Assembly: GCA_902774045.1 (NCBI GenBank) | Contig: CACYGW010000013.1 | Span: 1 to 54,274, forward strand | Length of the DNA stretch: 54,274 bases | Direction of reading: 5' to 3' | Origin: an uncultured Bacteroidia bacterium | Lineage (GTDB): Bacteria; Bacteroidota; Bacteroidia; Bacteroidales; UBA932 | Part shown: in pieces, positions 44,347-52,831 of the stretch | Layout: every line of letters starts with the position of its first letter | Numbering within the stretch: the stretch's first letter is position 1 | Notes under the pieces: model-generated | What the model was told of the DNA's origin: nothing | What the model saw: only the letters and a program-made list of their open reading frames with translations | Database searches by the model: none | Program-made: the position numbers and the translations under genes

Positions 44347-44895
44347 ATGAAACCGGAAATTAAACTTCACGACAAAACTTTTATCCCATCTATTCCATAT
44401 GAGAAAATTTCTGCCGCTATAGACGACGTAGCAGCAAAACTTAACGCAGATAATGCAGGGTGCAAGGATATTCCCATTCTAATCTGTATTCTCAACGGGT
44501 CAATTATGTTTACGTCCGAGCTTATGAAAAGGCTCGTCTTCGACATTGAACTTGTTTCCATGAAGGTGAGTTCCTATCAGGGCATTGCCTCAACGGGAAG
44601 CGTCCATCAGGTGATGGGCCTCACCGGTTCTGTAAAGGGCAGAAGAGTCTATATTGTAGAAGACATTATAGACAGCGGAAATACTATCGCAGCTCTTTAC
44701 GATATACTTAAGGGAGAGGGGGCTGACTCCATAGAGATCTGCACTATGCTCTTTAAGCCCGAAGCATACAAAAAGGATATTCCCGTAAATTATGTAGGGC
44801 TTTGCATTCCGAACGATTTTATAGTGGGATTCGGACTGGACTACGATGGCCTTGGACGCAACTATAAGGACATTTACGTACTTAAAAAAGACTAA
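44347..44895 (+). CDS. hpt: Hypoxanthine phosphoribosyltransferase
   Basis: Hpt salvages hypoxanthine or guanine with PRPP. The 182-residue type I phosphoribosyltransferase has ICILNGSIMFTSELMKR near residue 45 (PPi-binding loop) and KVSSYQGIASTGSV near 75 (flexible loop). The PRPP signature VYIVEDIIDSGNTIAAL lies near 101, and KDIPVNYVGLCIPNDFIVGFGLDY closes the hood, ending before the tail. Length is normal. It precedes adk by 17 bases in the order hpt-adk, which normally continues to obg in Bacteroidales. Confidence 0.95.
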   Translation: MKPEIKLHDKTFIPSIPYEKISAAIDDVAAKLNADNAGCKDIPILICILNGSIMFTSELMKRLVFDIELVSMKVSSYQGIASTGSVHQVMGLTGSVKGRRVYIVEDIIDSGNTIAALYDILKGEGADSIEICTMLFKPEAYKKDIPVNYVGLCIPNDFIVGFGLDYDGLGRNYKDIYVLKKD

Positions 44896-44912
44896 TTCAA
44901 ATCCATAATATT

Positions 44913-45440
44913 ATGAAATATTACATTCTATTCGGGCCTCCCGGAGCAGGGAAAGGCACGCACGAACTTCTTAGGGCAGAAATCGCAGCCGGAACCAAGC
45001 TTGGTCTTGAGGCCAAGGCTCTCATTGACGCAGGAGCCCTTGTTCCGGATTCTGTAGTGGAAGGAATGATAGAGACCGCCTTCGATTCTGCAAAAGGCGT
45101 TGACGGCTTCCTTCTGGACGGTTTCCCCCGCAATCTATCACAGGCGGCAGATCTTGACAAGATTCTCTCTGCCAGAGGAGAAGAGGTTACGGCCGTTGTT
45201 TCCCTTATGATTTCAGACGACACTATCCGTCATCGCATAGCTCACCGCGCAGCAATAGAGGGCCGCGCCGACGATGCCTCCGAGGCAACTATCACAAACA
45301 GAATCAACACTTATCACGCCCAAACAGAACCTCTGATTGCCTACTACAAGAAGGCAGGCAAGTATCATGAGTGCAACGTAGATGGCGGCACCATAGAGAT
45401 TAACCGCGATAAGGTTCTGGCGCTGGTAGAGTCTATCTAG
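44913..45440 (+). CDS. adk: Adenylate kinase with internal deletion
   Basis: Adk equilibrates ATP, AMP and ADP. The P-loop GPPGAGKGT (residues 8-16) is followed directly by HELLRAEIAAGTKLG. In every normal Adk about 17 residues ending in the AMP-binding motif ISTG lie between GKGTQ and the LLR helix. The rest is normal: GFLLDGFPRNLSQA near residue 71, a short LID type with GRADD near 115 and YHAQTEPLIAYY near 131. At 175 residues the protein is about 15 shorter than Bacteroides Adk. The frame is kept, so an altered protein would be made, but loss of ISTG should cripple AMP binding. Its 3' end overlaps the convergent gene by 8 bases. Confidence 0.9.
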   Translation: MKYYILFGPPGAGKGTHELLRAEIAAGTKLGLEAKALIDAGALVPDSVVEGMIETAFDSAKGVDGFLLDGFPRNLSQAADLDKILSARGEEVTAVVSLMISDDTIRHRIAHRAAIEGRADDASEATITNRINTYHAQTEPLIAYYKKAGKYHECNVDGGTIEINRDKVLALVESI

Positions 45441-46734
45441 ATTCCAGGTTTACAGAGATTTTGTAGGGTACTCCGTTAAGCACGTCTGTGCGGCCAGAGT
45501 ACTCTACTCCGTATTTACCCATCGCAGAAGTAACAGAGGTGGCACAGAATACCGATATATAGTATTTTCCAGGCTTCGGGGCGATGATTTCAAGACTCTT
45601 GCCTACGCCTTGCAGTATATTGCACCAGGTGGCGTCGTCGCTATATGCGAAGCCGGTGCGGGAGGCGAAGAGGTAAAGGTCAAAGTCGTCGTGGTCAAGA
45701 ATACCTTCCAGAGTTATTACGGCCTTAGCCGTTCCCTTGGGGATATCTATGCAGAAATGATGGTATTGCCTGTCCCCTACCGGAGCAAATGCGGGATTGG
45801 AGCGATCTGTCATTTCGCGGGTTTGGCCGGCCCGCAGTTCCGCCTTAAGAGTGGGCGTGCCATTGCCTGCAAGGGCGTATCTTACCATTGCAGCCATAAG
45901 GGCTATGTTTTCTGCGTCGCGTGCCGCTTCCGGGTGTGAGCCGCAGAGGACTACCCTGCCGGAGGTCTCTGAGCCTTTGTATGCCCAAACGCAGGGCAGG
46001 CCGTCAATGTCCCGCTCCAGATCTCTGCCCTTGGTGCTGTAGAGGGCCAGGATCTCTGTGCCTTCTGGTGCGGTTTCCAAATTAGCGTAGCAGCCTCCGT
46101 TATGGCGGACGCTGTCTATATGCATTCTGCCGTCGAAATCAAAGTATTCTGTAAGGGGGCCGCCCTTTACCAAATCCACGGCGGTGTAGGATTTCTCAAG
46201 TCCAGTAGACATTGTATGTCCGGGCCAGATGCCAAGGTAATGTTTGGTGTTGCTAACCTCCGGCTTTCCTATTTTCATTGTGCCGATGCTGGCCACGAAT
46301 GCACCGGCGCAGGAGCCAAGGTAGCTGCCGCCTGCGGCTATGAAGTCACGGTAATTCTGGCGGCCTTCCTCGCCCAGCGAGGCGCCGTGCCGGCCGGCTC
46401 TTCCGCCGTTCATATATACCATACGGAAGCGGGGCTGGCCGTCGGGATATAGCAGGATCCCGTTTTCGTCTATAGGGGAACCGCTGATTAGTTCTCTTTG
46501 GCGTATTGTGTCCGTAAGGGTGAACTTATAGGGTTTGGTGTAGCTGTGTTTTGTAGAGACGAAGGCCTCCATAGACAGCCCAAGCAGCTCTGTGACAGGA
46601 AGTTCAGTATAGGAAGTAAGCATAATGCCACTGTCCATAAATACGTCTTTGTAATAGCCTTTAGTGTTATCCTGAGCCGTTATCGTAACCATCGGCAACA
46701 TAACTGCAACTACAGAAAGAATAAGTCTTCTCAT
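45433..46734 (-). CDS. Exported BPL-N (glutamine amidotransferase-like) protein
   Basis: The product is 433 residues from the ATG at 46734, with a signal peptide ending near TITAQ. Residues about 40-280 resemble the BPL-N/class I amidotransferase-like family. RMVYMNGGRAGRHG leads to GGSYLGSCAGAFVAS, which contains the nucleophile-elbow Cys. A late VVLCGSHPEAA holds the partner His. The last 130 residues or so form a beta domain with ILDHDDFDLYLFAS and PGKYYISVFC, similar to bacterial pre-peptidase carboxy-terminal (PPC) domains. Catalysis is unproven; a peptidase or amidase role is inferred. It lies on the opposite strand between adk and obg. Confidence 0.82.
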   Translation of the reverse strand: MRRLILSVVAVMLPMVTITAQDNTKGYYKDVFMDSGIMLTSYTELPVTELLGLSMEAFVSTKHSYTKPYKFTLTDTIRQRELISGSPIDENGILLYPDGQPRFRMVYMNGGRAGRHGASLGEEGRQNYRDFIAAGGSYLGSCAGAFVASIGTMKIGKPEVSNTKHYLGIWPGHTMSTGLEKSYTAVDLVKGGPLTEYFDFDGRMHIDSVRHNGGCYANLETAPEGTEILALYSTKGRDLERDIDGLPCVWAYKGSETSGRVVLCGSHPEAARDAENIALMAAMVRYALAGNGTPTLKAELRAGQTREMTDRSNPAFAPVGDRQYHHFCIDIPKGTAKAVITLEGILDHDDFDLYLFASRTGFAYSDDATWCNILQGVGKSLEIIAPKPGKYYISVFCATSVTSAMGKYGVEYSGRTDVLNGVPYKISVNLESR

Positions 46735-46754
46735 ACTTGTTATTTTTAGTAAGG

Positions 46755-46785
46755 CAAATATAAAAATACTTCCACTCATTAACAA
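46755..46785 (-). promoter_or_regulatory. Promoter of the BPL-N gene
   Basis: On the minus strand TTG (46783-46785) and TATATTTG (46755-46762) are spaced by 20 bases, with the start codon 20 bases downstream. Confidence 0.65.
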
Positions 46786-46940
46786 CAGGAATAGAATCGG
46801 CTATACTTCAATTGACAATATCCTCTAAAAAACCAGCGCTTATCAATCAGGAAACCAATTACTACCATAACAATTACACAAATTGATATGTAAATTCTCC
46901 GGGATGTTAATTTAGCAGTTGCTTCCCGCGCTATAACAAT

Positions 46941-46968
46941 CAGGCCGGCCCTACAAAGGACCGGCCTG
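46941..46968. terminator. Strong hairpin, probable terminator of the 47.0-47.6 kb gene
   Basis: CAGGCCGG pairs perfectly with CCGGCCTG, extendable by CC/GG, around a short loop. It begins 20 bases after the stop of the minus-strand barrel gene. The T-rich flank (TTATTTATTTT) is on the plus-strand side, so it would work better in the plus direction, where no gene is seen. The other 220 bases or so of this 254-base gap hold the BPL-N promoter and nothing else I recognise. Confidence 0.6.
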
Positions 46969-46988
46969 GTTATTTATTTTAAAGGTGA

Positions 46989-47579
46989 TTAGAATTTGCA
47001 GCGGATACCAAAGACTATTACGCCCTGCTCTCCCATACCAAATTCTGCAAAGCCGCGTACCTTGGGGCTGCCGGCCTCCATTCCAAGGAGGGATGCCTGC
47101 CAGTTAAGATGAGCCTTAGTGTCGCTGTCGCTCTGCACTCCCGATGTGCTCTGTGTACGGAAGGTTGCACCTACGGCCAGCTTGCTGTACATACCAAAAT
47201 GCTCTTTGCGCAGCCAGTCAAGTTTAACAGCCGGCATAATAGTTAAATACGTGTGAGTCATTTTACCCTCCGGCAAGGCAGCGGCCATCGAAGCTACATC
47301 CCGGGTATTTTTCCCGTACGCAAAGATACCACCCACGCTAAGCCAGTTCTTGGCGTGATAGAAATATTCTATGCCTATGGGACCGGTAAACTTTTCATTG
47401 CTAAAGGTCGCCCCAACCATAAGGCCGACTACCTCCTCAAGTGCATCAATCCATTGTGAATTGGACAATATACCATAGGTCACGCCAATCTCGTGCTTGG
47501 TATTGTCATAGCCGCTCTGTGCCTTGGCACCGAAAGAAACCATAAGCACAGCCACCATCAAAACAATAATTTTTTTCAT
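46989..47579 (-). CDS. Small outer-membrane beta-barrel protein
   Basis: The 196-residue product has a signal peptide (cleavage near GAKAQ). About eight amphipathic strands follow (for example HEIGVTYGILSNSQW, GPIGIEYFYHAKNWLSVGGIF and KLAVGATFRTQS). It ends with GVIVFGIRCKF, an outer-membrane closing strand. The pattern is that of small eight-stranded barrels of the OmpA/OMP_b-brl type; no named subfamily can be given. It lies alone on the minus strand between adk and obg. A minus-strand TATATTTG at 47622-47629 may be its -7 box. Confidence 0.8.
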   Translation of the reverse strand: MKKIIVLMVAVLMVSFGAKAQSGYDNTKHEIGVTYGILSNSQWIDALEEVVGLMVGATFSNEKFTGPIGIEYFYHAKNWLSVGGIFAYGKNTRDVASMAAALPEGKMTHTYLTIMPAVKLDWLRKEHFGMYSKLAVGATFRTQSTSGVQSDSDTKAHLNWQASLLGMEAGSPKVRGFAEFGMGEQGVIVFGIRCKF

Positions 47580-47652
47580 AGTAACTCTATTTTAAAGTCT
47601 GTAAAAACTGCGATTATTGCACAAATATAATAATTTGCTTAAAATAAAAGAG

Positions 47653-47660
47653 TAACTTTG
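47653..47660 (+). promoter_or_regulatory. Possible -7 box of obg
   Basis: TAACTTTG fits the -7 consensus, 53 bases before obg. The nearest upstream TTTG (47634-47637) is only 15 bases away, shorter than the usual 19-21. Confidence 0.45.
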
Positions 47661-47713
47661 CAGAGTGGATAAGAGGGTTAACAAGTGACAGAGGATACAA
47701 TTGACAGAGAATT

Positions 47714-48706
47714 ATGGCAGAATCCAATTTCATAGACTACGTTAAGATATTCTGTGCCAGCGGGCACGGAGGGGCCGGAAGCATGCACCTGCACAGGGCA
47801 AAGTACGTTCCCAAGGGCGGACCCGACGGGGGCGACGGCGGACGTGGCGGGCACATTGTACTGCGCGCCAACCCGCAGTTCTGGACGCTCATTCATCTTA
47901 AGTACCGCAAGGTGGTAAAGGCAGATGGCGGAGAAGCAGGAGGCGCAGCCCTTTGCAAGGGTAAGCAGGGGGCCGATGTTGTCCTTGACGTCCCCGTGGG
48001 CACCGTAGTAAAGGATGCGGAAACCCAGGAGGTCCTCTTTGAACTTGTAGAACCCGGAGAAGAAAAGATTCTATGCCGCGGAGGCCGCGGAGGCCTTGGA
48101 AACAACAACTTCAAGAGCGCTACCAACCAGACACCCCGCTACGCCCAGCCGGGCGAAGAAGGGCAGGAAGGATGGTTCATCCTGGAACTCAAGGTTCTGG
48201 CCGATGTTGGCCTTGTAGGCTTCCCTAATGCCGGAAAATCCACGCTACTGGCCTCTGTGACATCGGCAAAACCCAAGATCGCCAATTACGCCTTTACAAC
48301 GCTGGAGCCCAACCTTGGCATAGTAAAGTACTTCGACGACAAGTCCTTCGTGATGGCGGATATCCCCGGAATCATAGAGGGCGCCCACGAGGGAAGAGGC
48401 ATAGGCCTTAGGTTCCTGCGCCACATAGAGCGCAATTCGGTGCTGCTTTTTATGGTGTCGGCAGAAGAAGAGAATATTAACGCCAGCTATAAGGTTCTGC
48501 TTAAGGAGCTAAAGGAGTACAACCCCCAGCTCCTTTCAAAGGACAGGGTGCTGGCCGTCACCAAGTGCGACCTTGCAGATGAAGAAAGGAGAAAGGCCAT
48601 TAAGAAGCACCTTCCCAAGACCATACCTACGGTAATGATTTCATCCGTGACCGGAGAGGGGCTGCCTGAACTTAAAGACCTTCTTTGGGAAGCTCTTAAC
48701 GGCTAG
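47714..48706 (+). CDS. obg: GTPase Obg/CgtA
   Basis: Obg is an essential GTPase of 50S ribosome assembly and stress signalling. The 330-residue product has the glycine-rich Obg fold (residues about 1-158), with [18 protein letters not shown] and [21 protein letters not shown]. The G domain follows, with [11 protein letters not shown] near residue 168, [16 protein letters not shown] near 215 and TKCDLAD near 285. There is no carboxy-terminal OCT domain, as usual in Bacteroidota. In Bacteroidales it normally follows adk; here two reverse-strand genes intervene, and it has its own upstream region. Confidence 0.96.
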   Translation: MAESNFIDYVKIFCASGHGGAGSMHLHRAKYVPKGGPDGGDGGRGGHIVLRANPQFWTLIHLKYRKVVKADGGEAGGAALCKGKQGADVVLDVPVGTVVKDAETQEVLFELVEPGEEKILCRGGRGGLGNNNFKSATNQTPRYAQPGEEGQEGWFILELKVLADVGLVGFPNAGKSTLLASVTSAKPKIANYAFTTLEPNLGIVKYFDDKSFVMADIPGIIEGAHEGRGIGLRFLRHIERNSVLLFMVSAEEENINASYKVLLKELKEYNPQLLSKDRVLAVTKCDLADEERRKAIKKHLPKTIPTVMISSVTGEGLPELKDLLWEALNG

Positions 48707-48708
48707 AA

Positions 48709-50043
48709 TTACAGTACAGGAATGACTTTCTCCATTTCCTGGCTGCGAGAGCCCTTTATAAGTATAACAGCGCCTTTAACAGGGTGCTGTTTTATGTATG
48801 CAGCCAGAGACTCCGAATCGTGGAACCACGCTATGCCGGCCGGCAACGACTCCCCATAAACAGTCGTAAGGGCAGCCTTGAACTCCGGGCCAACCAGATA
48901 AACCTCTTTAAGGGAAGCAACCGCGCGCACCACTTCCTGATGAGCTTCCGCCGATATTGAGCCAAGTTCACCCATCTGCCCAAGCATAACCACCTTACGC
49001 TCTGCTGCTACGGAAGCAAAACTCTCCAAGGCTACAGCCATACTGGAAGGATTGGCATTGTAGGCATCTACTATAAGGGTATTGGTACTAGTCTTGACCA
49101 TCTGGGAACGCTTGTTGGAGGGTTCATAAGCTTCTATGGCAGCGATGGCATCGTCCAGCGAAACCCCAAAATGAAGGCCCACGGCAATGGCAGCCAACGC
49201 ATTGGCGGCATTGTAGGCCCCCACGAGCCGGGATTCCAGCACGGGAAGATTAGAGCCATCGCCATCCCCACCTATATCCTCCGGAATGGCAACCCTCATA
49301 AACGGATGCTCCGCATCCGAGGGGAGAACTATCGTATTCCAATATTCTATTCCGTACGGGACGATAGTTACGTTCTCCCGTTCACTTGCCATTACAGAAA
49401 GACAGGCATCATCGGCATTAAGAAAAATTGTTCCGCCAACAGAAGATATAAAATCATAAAGGGCGCCCTTGGCGGCCTTCACACCCTCGAAGCTGCCAAA
49501 CCCTTCTATGTGCGCACGCCCAACATTGGTGATTAGTCCGTAGGTGGGTGCGCAGACCTTTACCAGCTTTTGGATGTCGTCAAGATGGCTTGCGCCCATC
49601 TCCACAACGGCAATCTGGGTTTCAGGAGCCATCGACAATAAAGTAAGAGGCACTCCGATATCGTTGTTAAGATTGCCCTGGGTGGCCGCTACCTCGTATT
49701 TGGCCGCAAGTACCTGGCGGATAAGTTCCTTGGTGGTGGTCTTTCCGTTTGTGCCGGTAAGCCCCAGAACCACAAGGTTTTCTATATGGTCCCTATGGTA
49801 GCGGGCCAGCTGCTGAAGAGTGGCAAGGGTATCCTCTACCACTATATAATCAGGCCCCTGAAGGCCGCTGGAGGCAGAAACCACGGCCTTGGCGGCGCCT
49901 GCCTCAAGAGCCTTGGCGGCATAGGCGTTACCGTCGAAGGTCTCTCCCTTTAGGGCAAAGAACAACTCTCCTCCCTTGATAGAGCGACTGTCGGTAGATA
50001 CTCTGCGGCCGCAGGAGAGGTAAATCTTATATAATTCTTCCAT
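48709..50043 (-). CDS. murF: UDP-N-acetylmuramoyl-tripeptide--D-alanyl-D-alanine ligase
   Basis: MurF adds D-Ala-D-Ala to the peptidoglycan precursor. The 444-residue Mur ligase has the amino-terminal DSRSIKGGELFFALKG segment and the ATP loop GLTGTNGKTTTKELI near residue 95. TQGNLNNDIGVPLTLL, EMGASHLDDI and NVGRAHIEGFGS follow, then YNAANALAAIAVG. VDAYNANPSSM near 318 marks the carboxy-terminal domain. Length is normal. It heads away from obg (3' ends 2 bases apart) and lies 25 bases downstream of dut on the same strand. Confidence 0.96.
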   Translation of the reverse strand: MEELYKIYLSCGRRVSTDSRSIKGGELFFALKGETFDGNAYAAKALEAGAAKAVVSASSGLQGPDYIVVEDTLATLQQLARYHRDHIENLVVLGLTGTNGKTTTKELIRQVLAAKYEVAATQGNLNNDIGVPLTLLSMAPETQIAVVEMGASHLDDIQKLVKVCAPTYGLITNVGRAHIEGFGSFEGVKAAKGALYDFISSVGGTIFLNADDACLSVMASERENVTIVPYGIEYWNTIVLPSDAEHPFMRVAIPEDIGGDGDGSNLPVLESRLVGAYNAANALAAIAVGLHFGVSLDDAIAAIEAYEPSNKRSQMVKTSTNTLIVDAYNANPSSMAVALESFASVAAERKVVMLGQMGELGSISAEAHQEVVRAVASLKEVYLVGPEFKAALTTVYGESLPAGIAWFHDSESLAAYIKQHPVKGAVILIKGSRSQEMEKVIPVL

Positions 50044-50068
50044 CTGGATTGTTGAGAATTTTTTTTAG

Positions 50069-50500
50069 CTATACACCAGTGCTTCCAAAACCACCTGTAC
50101 CACGATCTGTCTCGTCCAAAGAATCTGCAGGTTGCCAGGAAACTTGCTCAAAACGGGCTACTACCAGCTGAGCGATTCTTTCCCCGTCGTTAATGGTAAA
50201 AGCATCATTAGACAAATTCACAAGAATGACCTTTACTTCTCCGCGATAGTCTGCATCTATGGTTCCGGGAGAATTAAGTACGGTTATTCCGAATTTTGCA
50301 GCCAGACCGCTGCGGGGTCTTACCTGAGCCTCAAACCCCTGGGGAAGGGCTATAAAAAGCCCGGTGGGTACAAGAGCCCTTTCAAGAGGCTCCAGGACTA
50401 TGGGCTCGCTAAGGTTGGCGCGCAAATCCAGTCCTGCAGACTGGCTTGTGGCATACTCCGGAAGGGGATGATGTGATTTGTTAACTACTTTTACAATCAT
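50069..50500 (-). CDS. dut: dUTP diphosphatase
   Basis: Dut hydrolyses dUTP to dUMP, limiting uracil in DNA. All five motifs of the trimeric family are present in the 143-residue product: AGLDLRAN (I), [11 protein letters not shown] (II), [15 protein letters not shown] (III), [12 protein letters not shown] (IV) and [10 protein letters not shown] (V, covering the active site). It lies between lptG and murF on the minus strand with short gaps, a common Bacteroidales arrangement. Confidence 0.96.
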   Translation of the reverse strand: MIVKVVNKSHHPLPEYATSQSAGLDLRANLSEPIVLEPLERALVPTGLFIALPQGFEAQVRPRSGLAAKFGITVLNSPGTIDADYRGEVKVILVNLSNDAFTINDGERIAQLVVARFEQVSWQPADSLDETDRGTGGFGSTGV

Positions 50501-50511
50501 TTTACCAATGT

Positions 50512-51609
50512 TTACTTAGGTGCTATCCTGTACAGTACGGCCGCTACAATTGCATAAATCAGGTTTGGCAGCCAGAGGGCTATGCCCGGCGGCAAAGTGC
50601 CGGCGTGTACAAACATCTCGCTGAACCTCATAAAGAGAATATAGGAGAAACTCAGGGCTATGCCAATAGCCATATTCCAGCCCAGGCCTCCCCTCTTTTT
50701 CTTGGAAGATAGCGATACTCCAATGAGCGTAAGGATAAAGGCAGAGAACGGCAGGGAGTACCTGTTATGCTTCTCTATAAGGGAATACTTAACGTCAGCA
50801 TCGCCCCTCATCTTCTGTGTATCAATGAGTTTATCCAGTTCTCCGATGGTGAGTTCCTGTACGGAGTTGGCCTTGCGGTAAAAATCCTCTACTGTAAGGT
50901 TTATTACCGTATCCTTGAACATTCCGCTTTTAATCTTATCTACAAGAAGGCCCTCGTCAAAGCTCCTAATAAAATACTTCTTCAGTTTCCAGCAGCGGGC
51001 GGTGCTGTCCCAGGCTGCCGATTCCGCCTCCAGTTTGGACAGGAGTTTCTTGCCCTGGATAGAGGAAAGAGTAAACTTGTAGGCAGTATTGTTCCATTTG
51101 CTGAACGATTGCACGTACACGTATTCTCCGGGATTTATCTGATAGTGCACGTTGCTTTCTGCCAGGGTGCTTCTCTTCTTTACATAGGTATTTTCAAATT
51201 CCTGACGCACTGCATTTGCCGGAGGTATGACCCAGAGGTTAAGGGAGAGGGAGAAAATAGCAATAACGGCGGCGGAGAAAATGTAGGGCACCATAAGCCT
51301 GTGGAAGCTTACTCCGCAGGAAAGGGCCGCGATGATTTCCGAGTTGGCCGCCATTCTGGAGGTAAAGAATATTACCGTAATGAATACGAATATGGGGCTG
51401 AACATATTCATAAAGTACGGTATAAAGTTAAGATAGTAATCTACCAGAATGGCCTCCATGGGCGCTTTTTTCTGCACAAAATCATCTACCTTCTCACTTA
51501 GGTCAAAGATAATTACGATTCCGATAATGAGCAGAATGGCTACGAAGAAGGTTCCTATAAACTTCTTCGTGATATAAACGTCTAATTTCTTTGGCCTCCA
51601 GGTAATCAT
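50512..51609 (-). CDS. lptG: LptF/LptG-family lipopolysaccharide export permease
   Basis: LptF and LptG form the inner-membrane part of the machine that extracts lipopolysaccharide and sends it to the outer membrane. The 365-residue protein has three membrane helices near the amino end (with [11 protein letters not shown] and [34 protein letters not shown]). A periplasmic beta-jellyroll domain follows (about 125-270). Three more helices follow (with [20 protein letters not shown]). Sequence alone does not fully separate LptF from LptG; the symbol is a best guess. It starts one base after the tgt stop. Confidence 0.88.
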   Translation of the reverse strand: MITWRPKKLDVYITKKFIGTFFVAILLIIGIVIIFDLSEKVDDFVQKKAPMEAILVDYYLNFIPYFMNMFSPIFVFITVIFFTSRMAANSEIIAALSCGVSFHRLMVPYIFSAAVIAIFSLSLNLWVIPPANAVRQEFENTYVKKRSTLAESNVHYQINPGEYVYVQSFSKWNNTAYKFTLSSIQGKKLLSKLEAESAAWDSTARCWKLKKYFIRSFDEGLLVDKIKSGMFKDTVINLTVEDFYRKANSVQELTIGELDKLIDTQKMRGDADVKYSLIEKHNRYSLPFSAFILTLIGVSLSSKKKRGGLGWNMAIGIALSFSYILFMRFSEMFVHAGTLPPGIALWLPNLIYAIVAAVLYRIAPK

Positions 51610-51610
51610 A

Positions 51611-52753
51611 CTACAATCTTTGCGACAGGGCGGGCAGAACCGAAGCCTTCCAGGCCGCGAAGTCCCCGTCTTCTATGTGTTTACGCGCAGTGCGCACCAA
51701 ATCAAGGTAAAATGCCAGGTTATGCTCGCTGGCCAGCATTGCGGCAAACATCTCGCCTGCAATGAAAAGATGCCTCAGGTAGGCTCTGGAATAATGATGA
51801 TCTACAAAGGATGTTCCGGCCGGGTCGATAGGGCCGAAATCCTCTGCCCATTTTTTATTCCTCATATTCATAACGCCGTTCCAGGTAAATAACATACCGT
51901 TTCTGGCATTGCGGGTGGGCATTACGCAGTCGAACATATCCACTCCCCTCTCTATACCCTCAAGAATGTTTGCAGGGGTGCCTACTCCCATAAGGTAGCG
52001 GGGCTTCTCTTCCGGAAGAAGGGGGACAGTGTAATCCAGCATCTGGTACATAACCTCCGTGGGCTCCCCTACTGCAAGGCCTCCTATGGCGTATCCTCCT
52101 CTGTTGGCATTGTCAAGAGAGAGGGCGTGCTCTACGGCCTGCTTTCTTAGCTCCGGGTAAACGCAGCCCTGAATGATAGGGAACATTGTCTGGGAATAGC
52201 CGTACAGGGGGGCTGTCTCGTCAAAGCGTTTGCAGTAGCGCTCCAGCCAGGACTGTGTAAGGCGGAGCGATTTTTCCGAGTAGCGGTAGTCGGCATCGCC
52301 GGGGCAGCACTCGTCAAAGGCCATAATTATATCTGCGCCTATGGCTCTTTGCACATCTACGTTATTCTCCGGGGTAAAAGTGTGGCGGGAACCGTCTATA
52401 TGCGAGGAGAAAGTGCAGCCGTCGGGTGTAAGCTTGCGGATGCCCGTGAGGGAAAAGACCTGAAAACCACCGCTGTCGGTAAGTATCGGCCTGTCCCAAC
52501 CTATAAATTTATGAAGGCCTCCGGCCTTGCCAAGAATGTCCAGGCCCGGCCTTAGATAAAGGTGATAGGTATTCCCGAGTATGATTTCCGCGCCGATGTC
52601 TTCCTTTAAGTCTCTGTGATATACGCCCTTGACGGAACCCACCGTACCCACGGGCATAAAAATAGGAGTCCGGATGCTACCGTGGTCGGTAGTGAGGATT
52701 CCGCTGCGGGCCCTGGTAAGGCTGTCTTTGGCGATTAACTTGAATTCTGACAT
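51611..52753 (-). CDS. tgt: tRNA-guanine (queuine) transglycosylase
   Basis: Tgt exchanges G34 for preQ1 in GUN-anticodon tRNAs. The 380-residue protein (ATG at 52753) has LTDSGGFQVFSL near residue 90 with the active-site Asp, and FPIIQGCVYPELR. GGYAIGGLAVGEP and GVDMFDCVMPTRNARNG, with the nucleophile Asp, follow. In bacterial Tgt a zinc site CxCxxC comes next; here that place reads FVDHHYSRAYLRHLF, lacking those cysteines. I believe this is common in the phylum but cannot check. A minus-strand TATCTTTG at 52772-52779 is a likely -7 box. It heads tgt-lptG-dut-murF. Confidence 0.94.
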   Translation of the reverse strand: MSEFKLIAKDSLTRARSGILTTDHGSIRTPIFMPVGTVGSVKGVYHRDLKEDIGAEIILGNTYHLYLRPGLDILGKAGGLHKFIGWDRPILTDSGGFQVFSLTGIRKLTPDGCTFSSHIDGSRHTFTPENNVDVQRAIGADIIMAFDECCPGDADYRYSEKSLRLTQSWLERYCKRFDETAPLYGYSQTMFPIIQGCVYPELRKQAVEHALSLDNANRGGYAIGGLAVGEPTEVMYQMLDYTVPLLPEEKPRYLMGVGTPANILEGIERGVDMFDCVMPTRNARNGMLFTWNGVMNMRNKKWAEDFGPIDPAGTSFVDHHYSRAYLRHLFIAGEMFAAMLASEHNLAFYLDLVRTARKHIEDGDFAAWKASVLPALSQRL

Positions 52754-52771
52754 CAGTAAAATTTTAGTCTT

Positions 52772-52779
52772 CAAAGATA
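52772..52779 (-). promoter_or_regulatory. Possible -7 box of tgt
   Basis: On the minus strand TATCTTTG lies 18 bases before the tgt start; no -33 box is visible at normal spacing. Confidence 0.4.
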
Positions 52780-52831
52780 GTTATTTTGCGAGAAAAATTC
52801 CCTATTTTTGTGGTATCTAATTTACAGTACT

